This document shows positions 20,817-32,200 of a stretch of 64,000 nt of DNA, one piece after another. This DNA is from Ampullaceana balthica (taxonomy: Eukaryota; Mollusca; Gastropoda; Lymnaeidae). The position numbers and the translations under genes are program-made. Position 1 is the stretch's first letter; the number at the start of each line of letters is the position of its first letter. Location: positions 648,501-712,500 of the forward strand of contig CALYLW010000129.1 in NCBI GenBank assembly GCA_944989445.1, written 5' to 3'. The notes below the pieces were generated by a model, which saw nothing but the letters and a program-made list of their open reading frames with translations, made no database searches and was not told the origin of the DNA.

Positions 20817-22103
20817 TCAAGACTTCATTTTCATTGTATTGTCATTTTCATCATTTACTTTGATGATGATATTAACAGTTTGCTTTCCTTCTTTATTGTC
20901 ATCATATGCTCTTAGTTTGTCAATATGTAATTTTTTCACATGTCCTTTGATATTGACACTATATGTGACATCACTAAGTTTCTCTTCAATATTGTATGGA
21001 CCTTCCCATGTGATTTCATTCTTTGTGTTTGGTAACCATACTAAGACTTGTTGTTCAGGCTCGAATGTTCTTAAATGTCTGTGTTTATTTTTGATTTCTC
21101 TATGTCTTGTACTTTGCTTGATTAGTCTTTGTTTTGCTGCTTCAATACTGTAAAGTATTTTATCTCTAGTGTCTGATATCAGCTGATATCTGTCCTGTAT
21201 GGCATCTTGTTTACTTATAAGCCTTTCTTTGAAATTCTTTAAGGGACTTGCAGGGTTTTGGCCAAACATTAATTCAAAAGGACTAAAGCCAGTGCTTTCA
21301 TGTTTGCTGCTGTTGTATGTAAATAGTACTAAGGGTAAATATTCATGCCATCTGTCCTCATGGTCCACTGTCACCTTTAATAGCATATTCTTGATGGTTT
21401 TGTTTAGTCTTTCAATCACTCCATTTGACTGTGGATGGTAAACTGTGCTGTGTACTTGTGTAATGTTTAACATTTTCATAATGGCTTGTGTCATCTGACC
21501 CTTGAATTGGCTGCCATTGTCCGACAGAAGTGTTTGAGGGAAACCATATCTGCTAAAAATATTGAGTAATGCATTGCATATACTTTCTGCATCTATTCGC
21601 TTCAGTGGGATAGCTTCACCCCATCTGGTGGCTATGTCCACTATGGTTAGAGCATACATATGTTTCTTCTTTGACATCTTTTTGAATGGTCCTATCAGGT
21701 CTATGGCAATTTTCTCGAATAAGAAGTTTGCCTTGTCAGATGATTGTATGGGTGCTGTGTGCCTCCCATCTTTGGGATTATGTCGTAGACACACTGTACA
21801 TGCCTTGATGTATTCTTTTATCTGCCTTGCCATTTTAGGCCAGTAAAAGTTTTCTGTTATTGTTGCAATTGTTTTCTTGGCGCCCATATGTCCACCTAAA
21901 GGACTGTCATGTGTCATTTTAATAATGGTTTCCTGTAACTTTTTGGGAAGAACCACTCTTTTGCACGTACCTTGCTGTGTAATATTTATTAATATGCCTT
22001 TATCTAGTTTGTAATTTTTGTTGTGGCCTGTTTCATTGTCTTTGATAAGTTTCATTTTTATTTCCTTGATTGTGTTATCTTCTTCTTGTAGTTGTTTGAA
22101 CTC
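20817..22103 (-). CDS. Integrase of element 2
   Basis: Inserts element DNA into the genome. N-terminal zinc-binding HHCC region: THDSPLGGHMGAKKTI...ACTVC. The core D,D,E triad is in FEKIAIDLIGPFKK, LLSDNGSQFKGQ and GVIERLNKT; the HPQSNG motif is present. After FELMFGQNP a basic C-terminal part includes VLVWLP and a GPY-like WEGPYNIEEKL motif, typical of Gypsy integrases. It is in frame with gag-protease upstream across a single TAA at 22104-22106. Frame ends at 20817. Confidence 0.9.
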   Translation of the reverse strand, partial: EFKQLQEEDNTIKEIKMKLIKDNETGHNKNYKLDKGILINITQQGTCKRVVLPKKLQETIIKMTHDSPLGGHMGAKKTIATITENFYWPKMARQIKEYIKACTVCLRHNPKDGRHTAPIQSSDKANFLFEKIAIDLIGPFKKMSKKKHMYALTIVDIATRWGEAIPLKRIDAESICNALLNIFSRYGFPQTLLSDNGSQFKGQMTQAIMKMLNITQVHSTVYHPQSNGVIERLNKTIKNMLLKVTVDHEDRWHEYLPLVLFTYNSSKHESTGFSPFELMFGQNPASPLKNFKERLISKQDAIQDRYQLISDTRDKILYSIEAAKQRLIKQSTRHREIKNKHRHLRTFEPEQQVLVWLPNTKNEITWEGPYNIEEKLSDVTYSVNIKGHVKKLHIDKLRAYDDNKEGKQTVNIIIKVNDENDNTMKMKS

Positions 22104-23870
22104 TTATTTGGACATCAGTTGGCTTCCTATTTCAAGTTTCTCCTCAACTTCAATGTCTATGTTCTCTTTTCTTTTAGTGGTGGCTCTTGTTTGTACAGTA
22201 GCACATAATTGATGGTTGTTGTCATGCCAGGCCTTGTATACTTCATCAGTATTGTCCACCACACCTTCAATGTTCCCTATAATAAGATCACAAATGGCGT
22301 CTTGTAAGACTCTGGCTCTAACTTTACCTTGAAGCCAGGGTGAGTTGATGGTGAAAATTGCAGTTGGACACTCTCTCTTTGTGCCATCAGCCATTATCAG
22401 TGTGTCTTTTTTCCCATCATACTCTTCTTCTTTCACCATCTTATCATGGACTACAATTGTCGTGCATCCAGTGTCACGAAGACACATACACTTTCGATCA
22501 TTGATGTACACTGGGTAACATTTCAGTGTGCCATGATCCTTTATAGTGGCCACAGTATTACTAGATTGGGATTCTTCTTGTTTCATTTTTCCTTTATTAT
22601 CTCCCTCTTTGTAGTCATTCCTTCTCCAGGGCTGATCATGATTTCTGTATCTGGAGTCATGATTATATCTGCCTCTCCATGATCTTCTACCTTTGCTTTC
22701 AAAATGACCTTGTCTTGACCTTTCTTCTGTTTTCTTTCTTATAGGGCTGCCATTAGGTGACACCCTATTTGGTTGTCCTTTATTGTGGTAACACTGCTTC
22801 ACCATATGTCCTGGCTTGTTACAGTACCAGCAAATAGTTTGTCTGTTGCCTTGGTTTGGCAGACTCTGGTTTCTCATACCTTGCCTTTTTTCTTGACTTT
22901 TAATTTGTATTGCTGCAAATATGTCTTGTCTCTTATCCATTTCCACATTCGGATGAGAGTCTTTGAATGTTCGTAATGCATTTGTTAGCTCTGCTTGAGT
23001 ACGAACTTTCTTATCAGTTAAATATGTGAATAGAGTTGGTGTTGCATTTTCTAAAAACTTGTCAATTAACACCATATCTAGTATGGCCTTTGGATTGCTC
23101 GTATCTATTGCTGTCAGTTACAGCCATTTTGTTAGTTTGACTTGTGCTTCATGCACTATGATCTGTGGATCTTTGTCCATCTTGATTCTCATTTCATGAA
23201 ATTCTCTTCTATAATCATTTTCTGACTTTCCAAAATGACATAGAAGTGCCTTTTTGACATTCTTATATATGCTTTTGTCTTCTTTGGCTATACTGTTATA
23301 AGCTTCAAATGCTTCTCCAGTTAATTGAGTCATCAGTTGTGCTGGCCAATCTTCTTCATTATAGCCTTTCATGGCCATTATGGATTCGAAATAATCCAGA
23401 TAAACACCCATTTTTTCTTTTTGGCTATCATATTTTCTTACTTTGATAGTATCCCTTGGTGCTGACCTTCTATTTGTTTCATTACCAGGATTTTGGCCTC
23501 TACTCTCTACATCAAGTTGTAGTTTTAACTTGTCAATTTGAAGTTGTTCAAATTCTCTTTTTGCAGCTCTTTCTTCTCTTTCAATTATTAGTCTTTGCCT
23601 CTCTTTTTCTTCAGCCTCTTTTTGATTTTCTTTTTCTTCAGCTTTTCTTAGCTGTTCTTTTTCTTCAGCAATTCTTGCTTTTTCTTGAGCAATTCTCTGA
23701 TTTTCTTGTTCTTCAGCTTTTCTTTGTTTTTCCTTTTCTTCAGCTTCTTTTTGCTTTTGCTTCTCTTTTTCTTCAGCCATGCTTACTTTTTCTTCAATGA
23801 AATCTCTCATTTCTTTTCCCTTTAGTCCGATCTCTTTAGCTATGGCAGTGAATTCTTTGTAGTAATCCAT
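22104..23870 (-). pseudogene. Gag-protease of element 2 with a stop
   Basis: Starts at MDYYKEFTAIAKEIG (23868-23870; an in-frame Met lies 11 codons upstream). Domains: Glu/Lys/Gln-rich coiled coil, SCAN-like capsid, zinc knuckle CWYCNKPGHMVKQC, Arg-rich linker, then an aspartic protease with active-site DTG in CLRDTGCTTIVV and a IIGN motif near its end. A TAA at 23118-23120 interrupts the capsid where element 1 has GAA, a single-base change. The frame continues in register afterwards. Confidence 0.85.
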
Positions 23871-24735
23871 GTTTTGTTGTGTTGAATAATATGAGTTAAG
23901 CAATTTGGTAAGGAATTTATGTATATGTTGATAAAGTTATAAATCTTCCAAATGAAAAATCTTGAATTCAAAATGTTAAGTTCAAATAAGTGACACGTCA
24001 AAACCATGCAATTTAGTATTGACAAGGTGAGACAACAAAAGAATCCTCACACGGGATCTTTAGTATACTTTATATATACGCTCCCTCAGATTGACAAAAC
24101 ATATTAAATGGTCCAATCATTTTGAATAAAAGTCACTTGATTAAAATTTCAATTTTTGAGTAGTGTTTTTAACAATTTAGTTCACTCCATTAATCCAAAA
24201 TTGCAATTATCAAACTCTTCACACAATGAATGGATAAAATTCCGTTCCTTTATTTATAATTCACACTTCATAATTAATAGTCCATAGCCTTCCAAGTTCC
24301 AGGTTATGTTTACAAATATTTCCTGGAATCAACTAGCATTGAGCTTGTTGACGTCATGACCTATATATGTTCACCGTGTTTCACCTTACAGTAAGCCTAC
24401 ACGACGCAGATTCCAGCACTGTGTAGTATACTTGTACTGTCTTCAACTGTGACGTAGAGCAAACTAGGCGACCTAGTTGTATACACCGCACGCCGTGACC
24501 ATGTGCTTGTATGCCGCCATCTTGAAATATTCTTGTATTTTCATTGAACCACAAAAGTTTATTCACAGCTTCTTACGAACTTGAATATTAAAAAAAAATA
24601 CGATAGCTGCTAATATTTCTTCTTTTAATGAATACTTTCCTTTTTGAAATATCCAATACTTTTTATTTCCACGAAACCTCCTTTCTAAAATCTCTTGTAT
24701 TGTGTTCACTTAGAACTTATGCCTAATGGCAATCA

Positions 24736-24753
24736 CTTTTACTTCTGCACCAA
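24736..24753 (-). other. Primer-binding site of element 2
   Basis: Sense TTGGTGCAGAAGTAAAAG directly inside the 5' LTR. Differs from element 1 at two positions (GCA for GTC before GAAGT). Confidence 0.5.
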
Positions 24754-25068
24754 TGTAACTGTTAACTTCTTTTTTATATGTAACTCTCTTTTGTAGGCGT
24801 TCTCACAATACAGAATCTTGTATACAATAATCCACTGAAGAACTTGTTTCAACAAAACAACTTTAATATGTATACTATTTACACAGAAATATCATTTGAG
24901 GTTATACAACGTGGAAATCTTGAGGCACACACACATTACATCCTTCCTTGACGGAAGTCTTCTAACAACTGTTCGCCCAACACTTTCAACCAATAGGAAT
25001 GCTCCTTTCTTCCCGCGTTTCTTATTCACGTGACTTTACGTCACAAATCATGTAAATCACACGTGACA
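24754..25068 (-). repeat. LTR of element 2 (5' LTR in sense)
   Basis: 315 bp, nearly identical to 18597-18911. Confidence 0.9.
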
Positions 25069-25606
25069 CCCCCGTCCCTTAGAGCGGTCCGCCTGTAGCT
25101 GTGACCTTTGACCGTGGTTCAATTCAAGCTCTCGTACAGTGCCTCGACAACAAAGCAAATTAAAAATTAAAAAAAAAGCATTCCTTAGCCGTAGGCGAAG
25201 TAGACTAATAGTGATGACGTGTATATTATTTAGATACCGGAATAGGGAGAGAGCGATTTGAAGTCACCGTCGCTCAACACAACAAAAGCGAACTCCGGGG
25301 TAAAAAGCTATTACGGGCTTATTGAAGTTGCGGGGGCTTATTGAAATTGCGGTTAACCGATCCTGATTAAATAGGACCGGTCCTGATCTGAGGACCGGTT
25401 AACCGGTTAACCGTTAACAACCTTACAAATAATCATAAGTGATAAGAAACAAAAAAACAACAACAAAAACCACTGTTCATTGACTCCAACTTCTAACCAT
25501 CAGTTTAACAGCATAAAATAAGACCACAACTAGCATGCTTTTTAAATTTATTTGCAATAATCCTAAATCGTTACCCATTATGCTTTGTACAGATGACTAA
25601 TGTACA

Positions 25607-25815
25607 GCAATGTTCCCTTTAAGCTTTGTGGCCTCACGGATATCTGACACACGCCGCGCAGCAGCTTAGAATTACTGCGCAGGAAATTATTGTACGGAAA
25701 ATATGATATCAGTGCTTATAGGATGTAAAATCTTGCACAAAAAATGGATGCTGGGCACTTTTGCACATGGGTGTTTTATTTTGCACACAGACCAACACAC
25801 CTTAGAGGAACTTTG
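25607..25815. mobile_element. ~200-bp MITE, copy 3
   Basis: Left end TGTTCCCTTTAAGCTTTGTG, right end CCTTAGAGGAACTTTG, flanked by TGTACAG and TGTACAA. More diverged than the other two copies. Confidence 0.65.
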
Positions 25816-26049
25816 TTGTACAAATAACTCTTGTTTTATTACCGCAATAGGTGATTTCCAATTAAGTATGATATTTTACATATGAATCAAATATGTATTG
25901 ATTGATATAGCTTAGAAAACCTGATTATGACCTAAATACCTATTTCTACATTATTAGAGCTTTTTGAATAGAAATAACACCCTTTAGTAACCATTACACT
26001 CGTATCATCCACTGTATAATATTAAATTTTAGACAAAATCATTTTAGAT

Positions 26050-26052
26050 ATG

Positions 26053-26089
<37 letters not shown>

Positions 26090-26108
26090 ATATATATATA
26101 TATACATG
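26050..26108. repeat. TA microsatellite
   Basis: Almost pure alternating TATA with small breaks, just upstream of the first recognised SMYD5 exon. Confidence 0.9.
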
Positions 26109-26242
26109 TATATATAATATTTACTTTTTAAAAATTAACGAGGCTTAACTAATGTAAAAAAATTTCAAGTGACGAATTCAAGAATGCAATACACACAAAA
26201 AAGTGTTTATTTATTATCAAAGATGAAATTTCATTTTTTCAG

Positions 26243-29200
26243 GGTAAAGGTTTATTTGGAAACATAATTTTTCAAAAGGGAGATGTCATCTTTGAAGAGA
26301 AACCTCTTGTCAGTGCACAGTTCTCTTGGAATGAACTATATAAATATTTGGCCTGTGAATATTGTCTCAGGTCACTGGAGACTGCAGAGGAAATGGCAAA
26401 AAGATTGACCAATAATCCTGAGCTTTCTTTGCCCTACCCTGAATGCTGTGATCTTGATACTTCTCAGATTTCTCAATGCCCTGAATGTCAGGTATCAATA
26501 ATTCTATTATTGTTTCTACCATGCAAAAATATAATTTTATCAACAAGATGACTTAGATTTTCTCCTTAATTTTACAGTACTATAGATCTATGACAGAGAT
26601 CTTTCCCTGTTTGTTCACAAACTCTATTATTTTGCTATTTTGATTTATATCAGATACTTTACTGTAGTTCTGGTTGTCGTGACCTTGCTGCTAGTCAGTA
26701 TCATCAGGTTTTATGCAAAGGATCATCCCATAATGATGGAGAAAACCCATTAAATCAGCTTTTTGAAATATGGAGGTAAAAACTTGACCCAACACCTATT
26801 GCTTATTGTTTATGTAGTCAAAGCAATGAGATGTTAATTTTTAAAGTAAAAGCTCAGCTGCAAACATTTCTTTTAACTTTATATGCTAAAGTTCTTTTTT
26901 AAAGTTACATTTTATTATTTAAAACTTGTATAGAAAAGCATAAAATCTGACTCTTAATAAATACATTTCTCTTAATTGTTTGTGTATTCCAGGTCTTTTC
27001 ATTATCCACCAGAGACTTGTAGCATTATGCTAATAGCTAAAATTATAGCTATGGTTAAACAGGTTTGAATTATAACACAAACAAAATAAATCATAATTAT
27101 TGTAGTAAATACTGATATTTGAGTAGTTGCTCTCTTTTGAGGAGTCTGGAAACAACTTTTCTGTAAATTTCTTGTAAATGAGGGGAGGTTGGAAGGCTCA
27201 AATGAGAAAGTGTTTGAAAATGAAATGAGAACTTAAATTTCTAGAAAAGATGATTAGTATAGTACCAATAGCAAATAATTTTGATTTATTGATGACATTT
27301 CTATTTTGAAGACTCAATAACAAAAGCATTGTAATTGATTCTTAAATTTTTATACAATCTTAGCGACACCTTTATATAATTATGTATAATGTTTTAAATT
27401 GGAACAATTTTCAATTCTTTTCATGTTTTGTACATATAGGCCCAAGATAAAGGAAAAGTTATTTCAGCATTTTCAAATTTTGTTAAAACTGCTTTCAATG
27501 AACAAGAACAAATTGCACACAAACTACTTGGGGAACAATTCCAGGTAGGTTTTACCATTTGATCTTTGTTCAATGAATGTTTGCTCCATCTTTCTCTTAA
27601 GTAGATTAAAATTTTATTTGCACTTTAAAAACAAAACAGAAGCAATTTATAACACCTTTTAGTGTAGTTAATTTTACATTGACAAACATATGTAATGTCA
27701 CTTAACAGGTACAAAGAGAAGTGCTGAGAACGCATTTAACAGATATTTTATTTGAGGAGTCTGTACAAGAAGTAAGAGTGGATGTTTTTGTTTATATAGA
27801 TCTTTTCAAATACAAACTTTGATTATTGTAAGTAATCAAGTAAATTACATCAACTATGAACATTAAAATTGATTTTTTCCGGTGAATGTTTTTTTTTAAA
27901 TTTAAAATTTGTCTTATTATATTACTTTGTAAATCATTTTTAATTTCAGTGGTTCACTTCAGAGGGATTTAATTCTTTGTTTGCACTAATTGGCACAAAT
28001 GGTCAAGGAATTGGATCAAGGTTTGGCAAATGACATATTAAGGCTAAAGTTTAACCATGACCTATTGACTGCTTGTGATTTGTTTTCTTATTACTGGTAT
28101 CTTATAGTGGAAAATATGAAAAGGAGTTTAATAACTGGTCCAGTTTAATTTTGTAAGTTGAAAATATTTATTTTTTAACATCTTACGTTTATGTTCATGA
28201 ATCTTTATGCAAACTTCATCTTCAAATCTATAATTAACAATAATTTTATAGTTGAGATATGTTTGTGGCTATTTTTATACGCTACTACATAGGCTAAGCC
28301 GTTCTACACTATTGATATTTTTTCAGTTCTTTCAGCAGATGGGTAAAAAATACAGAAAAACTACCTTTAGGTGATTCAGAAAGGAAACAATTAGATGATT
28401 TAATAGAAAAGATTTACGAGCAATTAGAAGAAGGTAGTTTTAATTAAGACAATAACTTTTAAGTTACAAAAAGATTAATAAAATCAATGTATAAATTACC
28501 TAAAAAGAATTTTATAATTTTTTTTTCAATGTGAATGTATCAAAATTAACTTTTAAATTTTTTAAAGTTTCAGGAGATTTTTTGGATTGTGAGGGTTCTG
28601 CATTGTACCAGTTACAAAGTTCATGTAAGCACTTTATGAAATCTGCCATTGATATTCAAGCAAAATCATATTGCCTTGATTTTAAGCAGGGGTGCTTTTC
28701 ATGGAATCTGGATTTTTGAGAATGAATATTTTTCCCCTTTAGAATAAATTAGATTCACAAGTTTGTATTTTCTCTCGCTCAGGATGGATTTTTAAAAATA
28801 CTATTTCTGTTTTTTTTAAAAACGAACACAGTTAGAACATGCAAAAACCAATTCAATGAGTAGGGGGTTCGCTATGAATAGAATGGGTACTACAACATTG
28901 AACATGTCCCTTTTTTCCAAGCTACTCTCTTCTTCTTGTCACATTTCATGCATGATTATTAAAAATTTATAGTAAAAAAAATGAATTACTTAAAATTCAA
29001 CTGATCACCCTGGGAATTTTGTGTTATTCATAACAGGTTACTAAAAATAATTAAATTTTGTCTTGGAATAGATCATGTGTTTTTTGGTGACCCTCTCTCT
29101 GTTTAGAGCAGATGTAAACATTGGAATTTTCATCTCACTTTTGCAGTTCAAACCACTTTTGTTTTAGCTATTAAAATTTATTGAATCTCAAAGAAAAAAA

Positions 29201-32200
29201 ATTTGGCATTTAAACTGGGTTAGAAAAACATTAACATTGTCAGTTTAAAATTTCTGTGATATATAATTAATAAAATTAGGCACCTATATTTCATTAAAAA
29301 ACACTATTCAATATTAGTATTAGCTTATTACCTGGAGTACATTCTTTGTTGTATTACTGTTAAGATGCAGGGCAGCATACGAGAGCTAACATGCTAGCGA
29401 CGGTGACATCAAAGCGCCTTCTTAATATTCAGGCATATATACACGTCATTACTATAGGTCAAGTTTGGCTAAGGCTAATGAATAAATTTATTTGCAGAGG
29501 CATAGTACAAGCGCTAACACACAGTGACAATAGTCAAGGCCGCAAATGTTATATTACAATTACATGAGTCATGTGATAGATTTAGGAAAGATACAGGATG
29601 GTTAATAGATCCTTAAATTCGAGTTCAGTCTTAGTGACAGTTTTCCTGCTAACTACGAGCACATCAAAGGCATTAGGCTTAAAATAACCATATTGATTTA
29701 AATTCTGATGTTTTCTAAAAATTTATTTGGTGTGTATTTTGAAAGGGATTTCAGGGTTCACAGCTTTCAGTGAGTACTTAGTAGTCAGTAGTAGAGGAGT
29801 AACATGCAAAAGAGATTAAAATTTAAATGTCTCTCAACTTTGATGAAAGCACTGCATATGGATAGTTTGAATTTAGTTACACAATTCATTAATTGTCTTT
29901 GTACTTTCTCAGGAATATGCCATGTTGTTAACAAACAACTCCTTTCCTTCAGGTAACCACAGCTGTGTTCCTAATGCAGAGATCACATTTCCATATGGTA
30001 ATAATACATTGGCTATGGTGGCTCTAAGAGATATAGCACCAGAAGAGGTACTTGTCTTACCTGTCCTTAGCATACTTAAGTCTTTTCTTCATAGAAATGT
30101 GCCTGGTCCTCATTTGTAGGCTATAATGCATGCTATGCTGCATTAAAAAGTACATTTTAAGAGCGTAATTTAAGATATGGATAAATACACTAAATTGTTT
30201 TCAAGTGATCTCTGAGGTAATGTTGTTAACAGTTGACCAGTTAACTGGTCCAAAAATTGATGATAAAAAATAAAATTGATAAAATAGTAATTCCAACATT
30301 ATTGTTATTCAAGAACGTAGTTTTCTTCTACGTCCTCCTACTCCTTGTTGCAATAGATCTATCAACATTTCCCCCTCAATGGGGTTAAGGAAGGTAGCAT
30401 CTGAAACCTTTGGTAGGTCTTGAAGATGCTTAGTAAGTTATTTAAGTTATTTTGAAGCTTCCCAAAAGGCACTTGATCCACTGAATATCCTTGAAATCTC
30501 ATGGGAGATGGGAGGGAATTCTCTCATAAATTGTTACAGTACTTACAGCTTGATAATCTCATTGAACTTGATTTTGAGTTGGATTCCACTGCAGATTAAT
30601 AAATTCCATTGGATGCATTTTCCTTAATGAAAGAAAAGGGTTTAGTAAAACAAATTTTAAGTGTCTCTTTGTGTCATGGAGTCTTAAACTTAAACATGTG
30701 AATTATGGAATTATACTTGCATGCAATTGCCATGGATTTATTATACTGACTGGTGTGCCCTAGTTAATGTGCATGTTTCAAAATGGCACATTTTTGGGGG
30801 GACTGCCTGGCATAATTTTTTGTTCAGCACAGATACGAACAAAGTCCTTGAGCTGGTTAAGATCTGTTACTATAGGTACTGTAAACTCCAAAATCTCTTA
30901 AAGCTGTTTCACCTCTTAAGCCTACCTACCCTCTTAAATTAAATAACATCCTCAAATGCTAAATACATTTCCTCTAAAAATATGCTTAACTATTTGTTCT
31001 TCAAGCCCCAGGATCTGATGTGGTTGATGCATTTCTCAATGTTGTTATCAAATCTTCAGGTATTTGCTTCAAAGAGTCTGCTAACAGATTTTGCATTGCA
31101 GAACAATGTCATCTTCCACACCATGGTCTTCATTTTTCTTTGAACATATACCATACGTCACTTCTCTCTCCCCATCCCCCTTCCCCCTCTTTCAGTTGTT
31201 ATTCCTGGAAAATCCTTCCAATTTAAGCCAGCATCCACAAATGTATATAAAGATAGTTGACCTCATGGTTTATAACATGGTAACGGATATATATTTAAAA
31301 AAACTCAATGTCAGTTTTGGAGATTTAGAAACCAAACCATTTAAGATGAAATTTATAATATTAATTACACCATTTACTGGAAATTTACCATTTAATGTAG
31401 AATCGCACACAGTAGTACTAACTATGTATGGGAATGAATCTTAAGACAACATTCCAAAACACAGTAGAAAAACTGTGCAACAAATACAAATGATACTACA
31501 TATATAAAGTAGGAAATGTTTAATAATAGTTGATATAAATGTGAGAATTAGGAAAAATGTGTAAGCTGCATTGAAAAACCATCGACATGCTGCATTGTTC
31601 TGCAGACCAGAATTGGCTCAGCACACACCTTTTCTTTGTTATCCTCTTCTTCTCCCATTATTAATCTTGACAAGTTGTTGCTGAAGTGGCCAGGAAATGA
31701 CATTTCCCCAGCCCCGCCATTGGGCTATTTATATCTCGGCTGCATCAGGCTTTTTGTGTCAACTTCATGGTCCTATTATTTTTTTAAATTTCCTACAAAT
31801 TCTTGAGTTTTTGAAGTTTGAAATATTTCATACCACCATCCATGTAACAGTTAAAAGTAATCTGAATATGACAAGGATCATTATTAATATATCCTTAGAG
31901 TGCATTGATATATTTGACTTTACTATTAAAATGCACACAAAAATTTGTTGCAAATCATATATTATCTATAGATATAATTCACCCGAAATTAGGACAAGCA
32001 CAAAACGCGAGCAAATAAGCATGATGAATGGCCCTTGCTAAGGTCGACCAATCACAGTTTATGGTTGGCAAGCGAGGGTGGTGCAGGGTGGCGGGCAGGT
32101 AACAACCGCAGTGCGCATGTCTTGAGACCAACAATATGTCGTCATCCCCAGATGTTCACTCGCATTGTTTTTATTTCATCATGCTGCTCTTTGTGTCAGT

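Larger units (their letters stand above)
18597..25068 (-). mobile_element. Gmr1-like Ty3/Gypsy retrotransposon 2
   Basis: A nearly complete 6.47-kb element on the minus strand, with two 315-bp LTRs that differ at only about three positions, so it is young. Order in the sense direction: 5' LTR, primer site, gag with zinc knuckle, protease, integrase, then reverse transcriptase and RNase H, polypurine tract, 3' LTR. Integrase before RT is the Ty1/Copia arrangement, yet RT and integrase are Ty3/Gypsy type. That combination defines Gmr1-like elements. Two in-frame stops (23118-23120 and 22104-22106) and a frame change near 20.8 kb interrupt the coding region. No env-like frame is seen. The flanks (CACC and CCCC) match only imperfectly as a target duplication. 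Confidence 0.9.
17500..25425. mobile_element. hAT-like element split by retrotransposon 2
   Basis: Ends TAAGGTTGTTAAGAC and, inverted, TAAGGTTGTTAACGG, followed by GGTTAACCGGTTAACC-type repeats. Flanked by an exact 8-bp duplication CAAATAAT (17492-17499 and 25426-25433). Without the LTR element at 18597-25068 it is about 1.45 kb and noncoding. The two arms also share direct similarity (GTGATGACGTGTAT and AACTCCGGGTAA-type sequence), so two adjacent related copies are an alternative reading. Confidence 0.65.
25434..26242. other. Upstream of SMYD5 exons; MITE and microsatellite
   Basis: Holds the third MITE copy (25607-25815) and a TA microsatellite. I looked here for the missing first coding exon of SMYD5 (a short frame ending in a GT donor that would supply residues before GKGLF) and found none. 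Confidence 0.5.

Noticed and set aside
171..25068. Possible endogenous retrovirus rather than retrotransposon
   Set aside because: No env-like frame follows RT-RNase H, and the pol order fits Gmr1-like elements.
29922..30119. SMYD5 exon beginning at an in-frame Met upstream of the SET core
   Set aside because: The conserved NHSCVPN join requires the acceptor at 29952/29953; sequence before it is intron.
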